DNA of 64,000 nucleotides from Methylovulum psychrotolerans (GCF_002923755.1 NZ_PGFZ01000002.1:181989-245988); one strand, 5' to 3'. Counted from the stretch's first letter, positions 44,848-54,872 are shown. Notes: generated by a model not told the origin, from the sequence alone. Numbers and translations are program-made.

Positions 44848-45477
44848 ATGACTGAAATAAAAGATAAATCCATCCAGCTCTTTCTGGACGAATTGGCCAG
44901 CAAATCACCTACGCCCGGCGGTGGCAGTGTCGCCGCGCTGATGGGCGCACAAGGGGCGGCATTGCTTAGCATGGTGTGCAATTTGACCATAGGCAAGCCG
45001 CAGTATGCCGAGGTTGAGCCGCAGATGCGGGAGTTGTTGGCAAAAGCTGAAATCTTACGCGCCGAATTGACCGCGCTGGTCAAGGCTGATGTCGAGGTGT
45101 TTGGCCGTTTGATGGCGACTTATGGGCAAGCTAAAGAGACTGACGAAGAAAAGGCCGCGCGTAGCGAAGCCATACAGGCGGTTTTGAAAGAGGCTACCGA
45201 AGTGCCGCTGGCTTGCGCCCGTGCTTGCCATGAAGTGATGGTGTTAAGTGAGATTGCCGCTACCCACGGTAATCTGGGCGTTATCAGCGATGCGGGTGTG
45301 GCGGTGATGGCGGCGTACAGTGGTTTAAAAAGCGCGGCTTTAAATGTCCATATCAATACCGGCTGTTTAAAAGACGAAGTTTATGCGCAGGCGAAGGTTG
45401 CCGAATTGGCGGAGGTGTTGGCCGGGGCGGACGCACGCGCCGAAGCGGTATTTGCTAAGGTTAAGGGTAAGTTATAG
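44848..45477 (+). CDS. fchA: Methenyltetrahydrofolate cyclohydrolase
   Basis: About 209 aa cyclodeaminase/cyclohydrolase. SKSPTPGGGSVAALMGAQGAAL is the family signature and GNLGVISDAGVAV the second conserved region. It interconverts methenyl- and formyl-H4F, supplying C1 units to the serine cycle. Homologs start just before the LFLDELASK segment, so 44848 is preferred over 44836. Usually near mtdA; here it follows cysS instead. Confidence 0.9.
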   Translation: MTEIKDKSIQLFLDELASKSPTPGGGSVAALMGAQGAALLSMVCNLTIGKPQYAEVEPQMRELLAKAEILRAELTALVKADVEVFGRLMATYGQAKETDEEKAARSEAIQAVLKEATEVPLACARACHEVMVLSEIAATHGNLGVISDAGVAVMAAYSGLKSAALNVHINTGCLKDEVYAQAKVAELAEVLAGADARAEAVFAKVKGKL

Positions 45478-45517
45478 ACGGCGGGTTTGCGTTATAAGCG
45501 CCTGCCAGAAACCTGTA

Positions 45518-45693
45518 ATATATACTGTGAACGGCCAAGTTTTCGGCTTTTACAATTCACCGTAGGGTACGCTGTACCCTCAGGGGCATAAATGCGTACC
45601 TTTTGCACTTGACCGTTTGAAGTATAGTTTAATAGGTGGCTTTTAGGAGCGTGGGCATCTTGCCCGCTCTTGCGGGCAAGATGCCCACGCTCC
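45518..45693. repeat. REP/MITE-like palindromic element
   Basis: The core is a perfect 22-bp inverted repeat (45646-45667 with 45672-45693, loop TCTT) reading GGAGCGTGGGCATCTTGCCC and its complement. Upstream lies a longer imperfect inverted pair (45521-45551 against 45590-45627, shared TATACT...AACGG.CAAGT) enclosing a 7-bp hairpin at 45565-45581. Such palindromes occur in many copies in methanotroph genomes and can be moved by REP-associated transposases; copy number here is untested. The gap 45478-45772 holds no gene. Confidence 0.7.
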
Positions 45694-45772
45694 CAGCTTA
45701 AGCCAAACGGTGTTTGCACTTGTTGTAATCCTAAGCTTAGCTGGCTTGGGAGTGACCTAAGGGGAATCTGCC

Positions 45773-48448
45773 ATGACCAATAGCGAATCTGTCCGCATAG
45801 CGGAGAATGTCGGCGAGCAGCCGCCATGGTGGCGGTGGGGGCCGTATCTCAGTGAGCGGTCATGGGGGACGGTGCGGGAGGATTATAGCCCTAATGGTGA
45901 TGCGTGGCGGTATTTGCCGCATGATTTGGCGCGGAGCAAAGCCTACCGCTGGGGCGAGGACGGCTTGGCGGGGATTTGTGACCGTTACCAGCTTTTGGTG
46001 TTCGCCCTCGGACTCTGGAATGGCCGTGACCCTATCTTGAAAGAACGCGCCTTTGGCCTGGATATGTGGGAAGGCAACCATGGCGAAGATGTCAAAGACT
46101 ACTACTTTTATCTGGACAACACGCCGACGCATAGCTATATGCGTTATCTCTACAAATACCCACAAGGCGAATACCCCTACCAAGAACTGATCCGCGAAAA
46201 TCAGCGGCGGGCAGGCAGCGGTGCTGAATTTGAATTGTTGGATACGGGGATCTTTAAGGACAACCGTTATTTCGATGTCGAAGTGGAATACGCGAAAGCG
46301 TCCCCCGATGACATTTGCATCCGCATCAGCGCTCATAATCGCGGCCCTGATGCCGCCCCGCTGCATATCCTGCCGCAGTTGTGGTTCCGCAATACTTGGG
46401 CATGGTCGGAACCGCGCGGCCCTATCCCGACTATCCGCTTGTTGAAGAAGGCGGGTGCTTATACCTGTCTGTTGGCGGACAGTTCCGAACTGCCACCCTT
46501 ACCCGGCCTGTTGTTTCCTTATCAGCTAGGTAAACGTTATCTGTATGCCGATGGTGACTGTACGCCTTTATTTACCAATAATGAGACCCATAGCCAGCGG
46601 GTGTACGGAAGTCATGCCACTAATCCCTCGCCTTATGTAAAAGATGCCTTTCACCGCCATATAATTAATGGCGAAACCTGCGTCAATCCCGCGCAGACCG
46701 GCACGAAGTCCTGTCTGCATTATCGCCTGGATATTCCCGCTGGCGAATCGGTGCAATTGACTTTACGGTTAACGCCCACCGCCATGCAACAGCCGTTTGC
46801 AGACATTGGCCGCGTGTTTAGCCAACGCCGGGCGGAAGCCGATACGTTTTATGAGGCTCTCCATCCGCCTAAAGCCACGCTTGAGGAGCGGCGGGTACAA
46901 CGGCAAGCCCTGGCGGGATTGTTGTGGAGCAAGCAGGTGTATTTGTTCGATGTCCACCAGTGGCTGCATGGCGATTTGCCCAATTCTCCGCCACCTGCAT
47001 CCCGAAAAAAAATCCGTAACCAACATTGGGAGCATCTCAATTCCATGCGGGTGCTGTTGATGCCTGATAAATGGGAATATCCTTGGTTTGCCGCTTGGGA
47101 TTTGGCGATAGCTTCGGTACCGATGGCTTTGGTTGATCCGGCTTTTGCCAAAAACCAATTGTGGCTGATGTTATTTGAGCAATTTCAGCATCCTAACGGG
47201 CAATTGCCCGCTTATGAATGGGATTTTTCCGATTTGAACCCGCCTGTCCATGCTTGGGCGGTATGGCGGGTCTACAATATGGAAAAACGCCTGCATAACA
47301 AAACCGACCGCAATTTTTTGGAGACCTGTTTCCATAAGTTGCTGATTAATTTTACTTGGTGGACAAACAAAGTCGATAATCACGGCAACAATGTGTTTGA
47401 GGGCGGTTTTTTAGGCTTGGACAATATTGCTGTGGTTGACCGCAGCCAAGCCTTGCCGCAAGGCGAGGTGCTGGAACAGTCAGATGCGACGGGCTGGATG
47501 GCGATGTTTTGCTTGAATATGATGCGGATGGCTTTGGAACTGGCGGGGGAAAATAAGGCTTACGAAGGCTTGGCGACCAAGTTTTTGCAGCACTATGTCT
47601 ATATCGGGGCGGCCATGAAACAGATGGGCGGGCGCGATTACCAACTTTGGGACGAGACGGACGGCTTTTTTTACGATGTGCTCAGGCATCCTGATGACAG
47701 TTTTGACAAATTTCGGGTGCGTTCACTGGTCGGGCTAATTCCGCTGTTTGCCGTGGAACGGTTGGAAGAGGGTTGGCTGAAGCCATTCCCTAGCTTTAGC
47801 GCGAACTTGAATTGGTTCCTCGCAAACCGCAACCACTTTACCCAATTCAGCTGCCATTGCCTGAACCAGGGCCAGCAAAGCACTTATTTATTGAGCGTGC
47901 CTAACCAGCAGCAAATTAAGCGGCTGTTGGCGCGTGTTTTCGACCAGGATGAGTTCCTCTCGCCGTTTGGTATGCGTAGCCTGTCCAAGGTACATGCGGG
48001 CCAGCCTTTTAAATACGGGGCCAGTGAAGTGCGGTATGAGCCCGCCGAAGCCGAATCTAAGCTTAAAGGCGGCAATTCCAACTGGCGCGGCCCGGTCTGG
48101 TTTCCGGCGGGTTTCCTAATGATCGAGGCGTTACGCAAGCTTGATAGGGCCTTGGGGCCGACCTTTGTGTTGGATGTGGTCTTGGATGACAACCCGTATC
48201 CGGTCGCCATGACCTTGGGGGCGTTGGCGAGAGAACTGGCCAACCGCATGATCCGGCTGTTTGTTCCCGATGCCCAAGGCCATCGGCCTATTTACGGTGC
48301 TGATCCGTGCTTCCGGCAAGACCCGTATTGGCGCGACCATATCTTATTCCACGAATACTTCCATGCCGAGACAGGTAAGGGCTTAGGGGCTTCCCACCAA
48401 ACCTGGACGGCCTTGGTTGCGGCGTTGATTGATGAATGGCGGTGTTAA
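45773..48448 (+). CDS. MGH1-like (GH63-related) glycoside hydrolase
   Basis: 891 aa, no signal peptide. The N-terminal half is beta-rich ([20 protein letters not shown]); the C-terminal half is an alpha/alpha toroid with the GH63-type motifs [30 protein letters not shown] and [11 protein letters not shown], which hold candidate acid/base residues. These enzymes act on glucosides; cytoplasmic members often handle compatible solutes or storage sugars. The substrate cannot be told. CCTAAGGGG ribosome site. Apparently monocistronic. Confidence 0.82.
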   Translation: MTNSESVRIAENVGEQPPWWRWGPYLSERSWGTVREDYSPNGDAWRYLPHDLARSKAYRWGEDGLAGICDRYQLLVFALGLWNGRDPILKERAFGLDMWEGNHGEDVKDYYFYLDNTPTHSYMRYLYKYPQGEYPYQELIRENQRRAGSGAEFELLDTGIFKDNRYFDVEVEYAKASPDDICIRISAHNRGPDAAPLHILPQLWFRNTWAWSEPRGPIPTIRLLKKAGAYTCLLADSSELPPLPGLLFPYQLGKRYLYADGDCTPLFTNNETHSQRVYGSHATNPSPYVKDAFHRHIINGETCVNPAQTGTKSCLHYRLDIPAGESVQLTLRLTPTAMQQPFADIGRVFSQRRAEADTFYEALHPPKATLEERRVQRQALAGLLWSKQVYLFDVHQWLHGDLPNSPPPASRKKIRNQHWEHLNSMRVLLMPDKWEYPWFAAWDLAIASVPMALVDPAFAKNQLWLMLFEQFQHPNGQLPAYEWDFSDLNPPVHAWAVWRVYNMEKRLHNKTDRNFLETCFHKLLINFTWWTNKVDNHGNNVFEGGFLGLDNIAVVDRSQALPQGEVLEQSDATGWMAMFCLNMMRMALELAGENKAYEGLATKFLQHYVYIGAAMKQMGGRDYQLWDETDGFFYDVLRHPDDSFDKFRVRSLVGLIPLFAVERLEEGWLKPFPSFSANLNWFLANRNHFTQFSCHCLNQGQQSTYLLSVPNQQQIKRLLARVFDQDEFLSPFGMRSLSKVHAGQPFKYGASEVRYEPAEAESKLKGGNSNWRGPVWFPAGFLMIEALRKLDRALGPTFVLDVVLDDNPYPVAMTLGALARELANRMIRLFVPDAQGHRPIYGADPCFRQDPYWRDHILFHEYFHAETGKGLGASHQTWTALVAALIDEWRC

Positions 48449-48527
48449 GGCCACACCTATTCCTAGATCCCCTTTGTGGCGGCACTTGCCGAAGTGCGGG
48501 GATTAAGCCCACCGCCAAAGCCCGCCC

Positions 48528-49244
48528 TTAGAAAAAGTTCTTGGGCGAGAAGTGTCTGGCTTGTGGGGTTTGTTCGCATTTCTCCAAGGTGTTCTGGATG
48601 TGTTGGCCGGCATGGGCAGCGCCTAAGGCTTCGCATAAAGCCGTGCACATCAGTTGGGCAATTTCGGCGAAGTTTTGCTCGGTTAAGCCAATTGTCCATA
48701 GAAAACTGTTGGTATTGTTTAGCCATTGGGCGATTTGCTCTTCGGTTTCGCGGCTGGTGGTGGTTTTATTGATGGACAATTCCCACAGCGCGTCAAAAAA
48801 ATCCATTGGGTCTGGCAGATTGGCTAATAACTGGCTGGCAAAATACTCGAACATCCACGCCTGTGCAGAAATGTCATTAGGCAGGGCGGTGCTGTCCGGT
48901 TCCGCGCTTGGGGCAGGGCTAGTTATGGCGTTGTCTTCCGGTGTGCTTTCCGCTGGGGCAACAGCTGTCCCGGTGCTGGGCTGCTGAAGCGATAACAGAG
49001 GGTCTGGCAGCGTATTGTTCTCAGCCATCAGCTCATGAAATTGGCCATAGAGGCTTTTGCGCACTGTGGTGTCGAGATTAAATTCCGTACAAATATGCGT
49101 AATGTAGGCAATTAAGCTACTGACACTGTCATTTTGAAAGTTTTGTTCCAAAATTTGGATGGTTTTAATCAACTGTGCTTCATTCAAATGTGGTGTGAAG
49201 CATTGCCAAGTGACTTGCCTCCGGCGTTTTTTCATATCAATCAT
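48528..49244 (-). CDS. Hypothetical protein with Pro/Ser/Ala-rich middle
   Basis: 238 aa, not recognised. Basic N-terminus (MIDMKKRRRQVTWQCF), helical segment to about residue 80, a low-complexity linker (about 95-130, TAVAPAESTPEDNAITSPAP) and a helical C-terminal domain. No signal peptide or membrane segment. The start at 49244 was chosen for the GAGGG box 9 nt upstream; the frame is open to 49493 without a ribosome site. The opposite strand also shows an open frame but with poorer composition. Confidence 0.6.
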   Translation of the reverse strand: MIDMKKRRRQVTWQCFTPHLNEAQLIKTIQILEQNFQNDSVSSLIAYITHICTEFNLDTTVRKSLYGQFHELMAENNTLPDPLLSLQQPSTGTAVAPAESTPEDNAITSPAPSAEPDSTALPNDISAQAWMFEYFASQLLANLPDPMDFFDALWELSINKTTTSRETEEQIAQWLNNTNSFLWTIGLTEQNFAEIAQLMCTALCEALGAAHAGQHIQNTLEKCEQTPQARHFSPKNFF

Positions 49245-49934
49245 ACTTAACCCTCTATTATGCGCCGATGGAATCCCAATATGTCGGGTTTGCGATAGGC
49301 GGCCGCATTGTTTTCTGTGTAATCTAAGCGGTGAGTAAGGCACAGGCCGTAATGCCGCATGTTTTGCTAAGGGCTTAATCCGCCCTTGTCGGGATGCTAT
49401 AAGGAGATCGTGTAACCTCCTATTAATTATAGTAAAAAATACCGGAAAGACGAGGCCGTATCGCATAAATAAGGTGTTCGGCCAGCGTTTCACAAAAGGC
49501 TGTTTCGGCGATGCAAGGCAAAATTACTGCGCTTACCGTCAGTTGTGTAATTTTACCGCAATTAGCATTACGAAGCTGAAGAATGTGCAAGCCGCCAGTG
49601 TGGTAGTGGGTCAGGTTTGGGAAAGCTGTAGCCGTTGAATTGCTTCATGCCCTGCTGAAAAAACGGTTCGGTGAAAGGCAGGGCAGTTTTGCCGTTGTAT
49701 AGGGAGGGGGTGTCTGGTGGCATGGGGAGAAAAATCGAATATGCCAGCCCGCTGGTGACGATAGGTATGCCCGCTAAGTGATTGTTTCCGTCTTAACTTC
49801 ATGGCATTTCTGTACGATAAGGGCTGGCTAGGGCAGGTTGGCGTTAAAAAACGTTTGCCGCCATGCAAAACATGATTTTTTTTCTTAGCAATGCTAGAAT
49901 GAATCACAACTTATGATTAACCCGATGGTGACGG
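49245..49934. other. 690-nt gap without an intact gene
   Basis: No intact gene or RNA recognised. A 74-codon minus-strand frame (49568-49792) has natural-looking composition (for example LPFTEPFFQQGMKQFNGYSF) but no start codon or family I can name. It may be a decayed gene end. The last about 60 nt contain the likely minC promoter region. Confidence 0.4.
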
Positions 49935-50678
49935 ATGCCGACAGACGCTCAAAACACGCCTCATAACGCGCCTGCACTTGAATTTAAGAGCAGCACTTTT
50001 TCTGTACCTGTTTTAGTTTTATCAAGCGATGATTTTGTTATAATTGAGCAGCAGTTACAAAAAAAAACCCAACTCGCGCCGGATTTTTTTAAAAATTCCC
50101 CTGTGGTGTTTGATGTCCAGTGGTTGAACAAGCAGAATCTCGCCCTTGATATAAAAACCTTGGCCGCCATTATCCGTAAGGCGGGGCTGTTGCCGATAGG
50201 TATACGCGGGGGTAACGATGCGCAAAACAAACACGCTTTAGAGTTAGGCATTCCGGTCTACTCTGTCCATAACAGTTTGGCTGCCGAACCTAAAAAAGCG
50301 GAGGCTGCACCGCAAAAAACGGCGGAAAGCCCAGTTGTACCGGCCACTAAGGTCGAGACCACGTTAATCACCCATCCTGTGCGCTCCGGCCAGCGGCTTT
50401 ATGCCGAAGGCGATTTGATTATCCTTGCCCAAGTCAGTGCGGGTGCAGAGATTCTCGCCGAAGGCAATATCCATGTTTATGGTTCTTTACGCGGCCGGGC
50501 TTTGGCGGGTGTCCAAGGCAATACCGGCGCACGCATTTTTTGCTCGCAGTTAGCGGCGGAACTGATCTCCATTGCCGGCATTTATAAAATCAGCGAAGAC
50601 ATGCGTGATGTAGTGCGCGATAAGCCTGTGCAGATTTACTTACAAGAACACGCTTTAATCATTAAAGAGATTACTTAA
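49935..50678 (+). CDS. minC: Septum site-determining protein MinC
   Basis: 247 aa FtsZ assembly inhibitor. N-domain (residues about 12-105), a Lys/Ala/Pro linker, and C-terminal beta-helix with AEILAEGNIHVYGSLRGRALAG and the MinD-interacting RIFCSQLAAELISIAG. First gene of minCDE, 22 nt before minD. Confidence 0.96.
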   Translation: MPTDAQNTPHNAPALEFKSSTFSVPVLVLSSDDFVIIEQQLQKKTQLAPDFFKNSPVVFDVQWLNKQNLALDIKTLAAIIRKAGLLPIGIRGGNDAQNKHALELGIPVYSVHNSLAAEPKKAEAAPQKTAESPVVPATKVETTLITHPVRSGQRLYAEGDLIILAQVSAGAEILAEGNIHVYGSLRGRALAGVQGNTGARIFCSQLAAELISIAGIYKISEDMRDVVRDKPVQIYLQEHALIIKEIT

Positions 50679-50700
50679 AAACCTACTTAGAGGAACACTT

Positions 50701-51510
50701 GTGGCAAGAATTATCGTTGTAACATCGGGTAAAGGCGGTGTTGGCAAAACCACAACCAGTGCTGCCATCGCTATGGGGCTGGCAAAACGGGGTCACAAAA
50801 CAGCGGTCATTGATTTTGATGTGGGCTTGCGTAATCTGGACTTGATTATGGGTTGCGAACGCCGCGTGGTTTATGACTTTATCAACGTCATTAACGGCGA
50901 GGCTTCGCTTAACCAAGCCCTGATCCGTGACAAGCATTGCGATCAGTTGTATATTTTGCCTGCTTCCCAAACCCGCGACAAAGACGCGTTGACCCAAGAA
51001 GGCGTAGGCAAGGTGTTGGAGGAACTGTCCAAGGACTTCCAGTATGTGGTTTGCGATTCGCCGGCCGGTATCGAAAGAGGCGCTCATCTTGCTATGTATT
51101 TTGCGGATGATGCGTTTGTGGTGACGAACCCTGAAGTGTCGTCGGTGCGTGACTCGGATCGTATGTTAGGTTTATTGTCCAGTAAATCGCGTCGGGCGGA
51201 ACGTAATGAAGAGCCGATTAAGGAATACTTATTGTTGTCGCGTTATGCGCCGGATCGGGTAAAATTGGGCGATATGCTGAGTGTCGACGATGTCCAGGAC
51301 ATTTTGTCCTTACATTTGCTCGGTGTCATCCCCGAATCGAAATCGGTGCTGACGGCCTCAAACTCCGGCGTACCGGTTATCCTTGACGACAAGAGTGACG
51401 CAGGGCAGGCTTATGCCGATATTGTGGCCCGTTATTTGGGAGAAGATAAACCCCATCGTTTTATTGATGAGAAAAAAGGCCTCTTAGCGAAGCTTTTTGG
51501 AGGCAAATGA
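50701..51510 (+). CDS. minD: Septum site-determining ATPase MinD
   Basis: 269 aa deviant Walker ATPase (GKGGVGKTT), switch motifs DFDVGLRNLDL and CDSPAGIE, and a C-terminal membrane-binding amphipathic helix (KKGLLAKLFGGK). GTG start with GAGGAAC upstream. It recruits MinC and MinE at the membrane. Confidence 0.98.
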   Translation: MARIIVVTSGKGGVGKTTTSAAIAMGLAKRGHKTAVIDFDVGLRNLDLIMGCERRVVYDFINVINGEASLNQALIRDKHCDQLYILPASQTRDKDALTQEGVGKVLEELSKDFQYVVCDSPAGIERGAHLAMYFADDAFVVTNPEVSSVRDSDRMLGLLSSKSRRAERNEEPIKEYLLLSRYAPDRVKLGDMLSVDDVQDILSLHLLGVIPESKSVLTASNSGVPVILDDKSDAGQAYADIVARYLGEDKPHRFIDEKKGLLAKLFGGK

Positions 51511-51776
51511 TGAGTTTACTTGACTATTTTAGAATCACTAAAACCAGTTCGGCATCGCTGGCTAAAGAACGCTTGCAAATTCTTGTGGCTCATGAGCGTT
51601 CTTCGCGCCATCAGCCCTCTTATCTTCCTCAGTTACAAAAGGAATTGCTGGAAGTGATCAAAAAATATGTCAATGTCGATCAGGAAGCTATTTCTTTTAA
51701 TTTCGAGCAAGATGAAGATCAGGAAACGCTGGAATTGAATATTGTGCTGCCGGATCATCCGACAAAAAATGTTTAA
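51507..51776 (+). CDS. minE: Cell division topological specificity factor MinE
   Basis: 89 aa. Membrane-targeting N-terminus (SLLDYFR), the MinD-stimulating helix (ASLAKERLQILVAHER) and the dimerisation strand region. Starts in ATGATG overlapping the minD stop; 51507 or 51510 are both possible. Confidence 0.97.
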   Translation: MMSLLDYFRITKTSSASLAKERLQILVAHERSSRHQPSYLPQLQKELLEVIKKYVNVDQEAISFNFEQDEDQETLELNIVLPDHPTKNV

Positions 51777-51805
51777 CCTCTCTAACTACCCTAAAGGTGA
51801 TTGCT

Positions 51806-52003
51806 ATGATTGATGTAATTGGTGAAGCGGCAGGTGTGGTATGGCAATATCTCAATGATAACGGGCCGACCAGTGTGTCAAAAATCAGCACAGAAACGGG
51901 CATCAATAAAAATGATATCCAACGTGCGATTGGCTGGCTGTCGAAAGAAGATAAGCTGGTTTTTGAAATGAAAGGCCGGACTGAAACTTTGGCGTTGAAA
52001 TAA
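51806..52003 (+). CDS. Small winged helix-turn-helix protein (DUF2582-like)
   Basis: 65 aa single winged-helix domain (VVWQYLNDNGPTSVSKISTE ... DIQRAIGWLSKEDKL). Start at ATG 51806 behind AAAGGTGA; a GTG at 51797 is inside that box. Located 29 nt after minE, probably co-transcribed. Its DNA target is unknown. Confidence 0.88.
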   Translation: MIDVIGEAAGVVWQYLNDNGPTSVSKISTETGINKNDIQRAIGWLSKEDKLVFEMKGRTETLALK

Positions 52004-52021
52004 TCGGCAAGCTATTGCCTT

Positions 52022-52065
52022 AAGCCCAAGATGGGTGCGCTTTGCACCTTTCTTGGGCTTTTTTG
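52022..52065 (+). terminator. Terminator after the min cluster
   Basis: AAGCCCAAGA / TCTTGGGCTT outer stem with inner GGTGC / GCACC, followed by T's. Confidence 0.85.
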
Positions 52066-52113
52066 TATCTGGAGGATTGGCTAGGCTGGGTCTGTGGCTT
52101 CCTGAGTGGCCTT

Positions 52114-52980
52114 TTAGGCCCGGTTCAGCAATTCCCTGTGCCTGACGATAACATTGGAATAGGTGTTGTTAAACAAACTGATTAGGCTGTCGACCAGATA
52201 CACCGAGCGGTGCTGGCCGCCTGTGCAGCCGATGGCTACCGTCAGGTAAGTGCGGCCTTCGGCCTCAAAACGCGGAATCCAGCGTGCCAGAAAGTCGGTG
52301 ATGTCTTGGGCCAACTCGCTGGCTAAAGGCTGTTCTTGTAAAAAGCGGATGACTTCCTGGTCTTTGCCGGTCAGGCCGCGCAGTTCAGGAATCCAATAAG
52401 GGTTAGGCAAGGCGCGGGCATCAAAGACAAAATCGGCATCTAGGGGCACACCGTGTTTAAAGCCGAAGGATTGGAACTGTAGGGAGATATGCTTGATATT
52501 CCGTTCGCCGATTTGGTCTTTAATCAGTTCGCGTAATTGGTGGTAATGGGTGCGGCTGGTGTCGATAATGACACTGGCGTGGCGGGCAATAGGGGTAAGC
52601 ATGTCCCGCTCGATTTTCAGCGCTTCTTTTAAGGGGACGTTAACATTGGTCAGGGGGTGTTTGCGGCGGGTTTCGCTGTAGCGCTTGAGCAGGGTGGCTT
52701 CTTCCGCCTGCATAAAAATGACTTCACAATCGATGCCTTTGCTGTGGATTAGCCCCATGCTGTCGGAAAAGTTCGCCAAGCTCTCGGTTTGGTTCCTGGC
52801 ATCAATGCCGATGGCGGTTTTGGCGTAGGTCTGGGTGTCAACCAGCATGACGTGGTTGATGAAATCTGCCAGTAAAGTGACTGGCAGATTGTCTATGCAG
52901 TAATAGCCACAATCTTCAAGGGTATCTAAGGCAATACTTTTGCCGGAACCGGATAGGCCGCTAACAATGAGTAGTTTCAT
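52114..52980 (-). CDS. rapZ: RNase adapter protein RapZ
   Basis: 288 aa. Walker A GLSGSGKS, a kinase-like N-domain and the C-terminal domain with YLTVAIGCTGGQHRSVYLVD. RapZ controls GlmS by directing RNase E to GlmZ in enterobacteria; in other species mainly an ATP-binding regulator. The usual ptsN between hpf and rapZ is absent. Confidence 0.96.
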   Translation of the reverse strand: MKLLIVSGLSGSGKSIALDTLEDCGYYCIDNLPVTLLADFINHVMLVDTQTYAKTAIGIDARNQTESLANFSDSMGLIHSKGIDCEVIFMQAEEATLLKRYSETRRKHPLTNVNVPLKEALKIERDMLTPIARHASVIIDTSRTHYHQLRELIKDQIGERNIKHISLQFQSFGFKHGVPLDADFVFDARALPNPYWIPELRGLTGKDQEVIRFLQEQPLASELAQDITDFLARWIPRFEAEGRTYLTVAIGCTGGQHRSVYLVDSLISLFNNTYSNVIVRHRELLNRA

Positions 52981-52987
52981 AAAATCA

Positions 52988-53037
52988 GGTGCAAGATGCT
53001 GTGAATGTAAGGAAGTTGTCCGCCACCATCTTGCACC
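52988..53037. repeat. Inverted repeat between hpf and rapZ
   Basis: GGTGCAAGATG (52988-52998) is perfectly complementary to CATCTTGCACC (53027-53037) with a 28-nt loop. It fills the 63-nt gap in the leader of rapZ. No T-tract. Confidence 0.55.
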
Positions 53038-53043
53038 GAAAGC

Positions 53044-53334
53044 TTACCGATGGTTATTAGTTTTTTCTTTGTGTTTGGTGATTTGGCGGTCGAGTTTGTC
53101 GACCATATTATCAATTGCCGAATACATGTCGTCCTGATGGTCTTCAGCAAATAACTTGGCCCCGCTCAATTGCAGAGTGGCTTCGGCTTTTTGCACCAGC
53201 TTTTCTACACTTAAAATAACATGCACATCAGTGACGTTGTCAAAATGACGCGCCAATTTGGCAAATTTTGCGTCAATATTGGCTCTTAGCGCTTCTGTTA
53301 TTTCAAGATGATGACCTGTTATTATAACTTGCAT
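53044..53334 (-). CDS. hpf: Ribosome hibernation promoting factor (short HPF)
   Basis: 96 aa. ITGHHLEITEALRANIDAKF and the conserved DDMYSAIDNMVDKLDRQI helix are diagnostic. It binds the 30S mRNA channel during starvation. Ribosome site AAAGGAG. Lies 67 nt downstream of rpoN. Confidence 0.96.
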   Translation of the reverse strand: MQVIITGHHLEITEALRANIDAKFAKLARHFDNVTDVHVILSVEKLVQKAEATLQLSGAKLFAEDHQDDMYSAIDNMVDKLDRQITKHKEKTNNHR

Positions 53335-53401
53335 GGTAAAACTCCTTTATGAATTGATGGTTTTAAGCCTGAGGGCGGATTTTTTCTTTAATATGGTGGA
53401 G

Positions 53402-54853
53402 TTATAGAATCCGTTTTCTCTGGCTTGATGATGCGATAAACATCGCTTCACGATACTTGGCAATTGTCCTTCTTGCGACATGGATGCCTTTTTCGTTTAA
53501 AAAATCGGCAATTTTACTATCACTTAGCGGTTTGGCTGGATCTTCATTGCTGATTAATTCTTTAATAATCGCCCGGATGGCGGTGGATGAGCATTCGCCG
53601 CCACCGTCGGTCGAAACGTGGCTGGAAAAAAAGTGTTTAAATTCAAAAATGCCGTTCGGGGTGTGCATGTATTTTTGCGTGGTCACCCGTGAGATGGTTG
53701 ATTCGTGCAATTCCAGTTCTTCGGCAATGTCACGCAGCACCATCGGGCGCATGGCGACCGAGCCATGTTCTAAGAAGGCGGTCTGTTTTTCGATGATCGA
53801 ACGGGCGACGCGCAATAGGGTGTCGTTACGGCTGTGCAGGCTTTTGATAAACCATCTGGCTTCTTGCAGATGGTCTTTCATACAGGCATTGTCTTTGCTG
53901 TTGTCGGCGCGTTTGATCATCGCCGAATAGAACGGGTTAATCCGTAGCTTCGGGGCGATTTCAGGGTTGAGGTTGACCTGCCAGACCCCGTTTTGCTTGA
54001 CGACATAGACATCGGGAATGACGTATTCGGAATCATGTTCTTGGATGCGTGAACCGGGTTTAGGCTCCAAAGTTCTGATTAGGGCGACCACTAAGTCCAG
54101 TTGCCGTTCCGTCAGCCCCAGTTTGCGCATGAGCTTGGTTTGCTCGTGGGTCGCCAGCAAATCCAAATACTGCGACACGATGACCAAAGCTTCGGCGCGG
54201 TAGGGGGTGGATTCGGGCAGTTGCAACAGTTGCAGGCGTAGACAGTCGCTTAAGTCCAGCGCGGCCACGCCGGCCGGGTCGAAGTTTTGGATGCGGTGCA
54301 GGACGGCGGTGACTTCTTCGACATCGAGGTCGTCTAATTGCGATTGCAGGCCTTGGAAAATTTCTTCGGGGTTGCTGGTCAGGTAGCCGTCTTCGTTGAT
54401 GGAGTCAATGATGGCGATGGCGATGGCATGGTCGCGCTCGGAAAAGCGGGTCAGTTCCATTTGCCATAACAGATGGTCGAGCAGGGTCGCGCTGTTGCTG
54501 CGTTGGGTCTCAAACTCCACCTGTTCGTTGTTGTGGCTGCCAGACTCCATCACCGTGTCGTAAATGTCTTCCCATGAGGAATCTACCGGCAACTCGTCAG
54601 GAATGTCGGTTTGCGACCCTTCGCTGGTTTGGGTGTCGGATTGCTCGGTTTTTTTCTCAGTCGGCAACTCACTGGCCGCACCGGTGTTATTGTTGTCGTC
54701 GTCGCTGATCTCCAGCATCATGTTGGATTCAAGCGCTTGCTGGATTTCCTGCTGCAAATCCAAGGTTGACATCTGCAACAACTTAATCGCCTGCTGCAAT
54801 TGCGGCGTCATAGTCAGTTGCAGGCCTTGCCTGAGATGTAAGGATTGTTTCAT
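53402..54853 (-). CDS. rpoN: RNA polymerase sigma-54 factor
   Basis: 483 aa. Region I (LQLTMTPQLQQAIKLLQMS), an acidic region II (about 55-110), core-binding domain, and the RpoN box ARRTIAKYRE near the C-terminus. Recognises -24/-12 promoters such as the one at pilA. Follows lptB by 19 nt. Confidence 0.98.
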   Translation of the reverse strand: MKQSLHLRQGLQLTMTPQLQQAIKLLQMSTLDLQQEIQQALESNMMLEISDDDNNNTGAASELPTEKKTEQSDTQTSEGSQTDIPDELPVDSSWEDIYDTVMESGSHNNEQVEFETQRSNSATLLDHLLWQMELTRFSERDHAIAIAIIDSINEDGYLTSNPEEIFQGLQSQLDDLDVEEVTAVLHRIQNFDPAGVAALDLSDCLRLQLLQLPESTPYRAEALVIVSQYLDLLATHEQTKLMRKLGLTERQLDLVVALIRTLEPKPGSRIQEHDSEYVIPDVYVVKQNGVWQVNLNPEIAPKLRINPFYSAMIKRADNSKDNACMKDHLQEARWFIKSLHSRNDTLLRVARSIIEKQTAFLEHGSVAMRPMVLRDIAEELELHESTISRVTTQKYMHTPNGIFEFKHFFSSHVSTDGGGECSSTAIRAIIKELISNEDPAKPLSDSKIADFLNEKGIHVARRTIAKYREAMFIASSSQRKRIL

Positions 54854-54872
54854 TGCTGTTTAATACTGTGGC

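Noticed and set aside
49611-49907. 98-codon minus-strand frame before minC
   Set aside because: Starts inside the minC upstream region, His/Arg/Gln-rich composition, no family; the alternate frame at 49568-49792 looks more natural.
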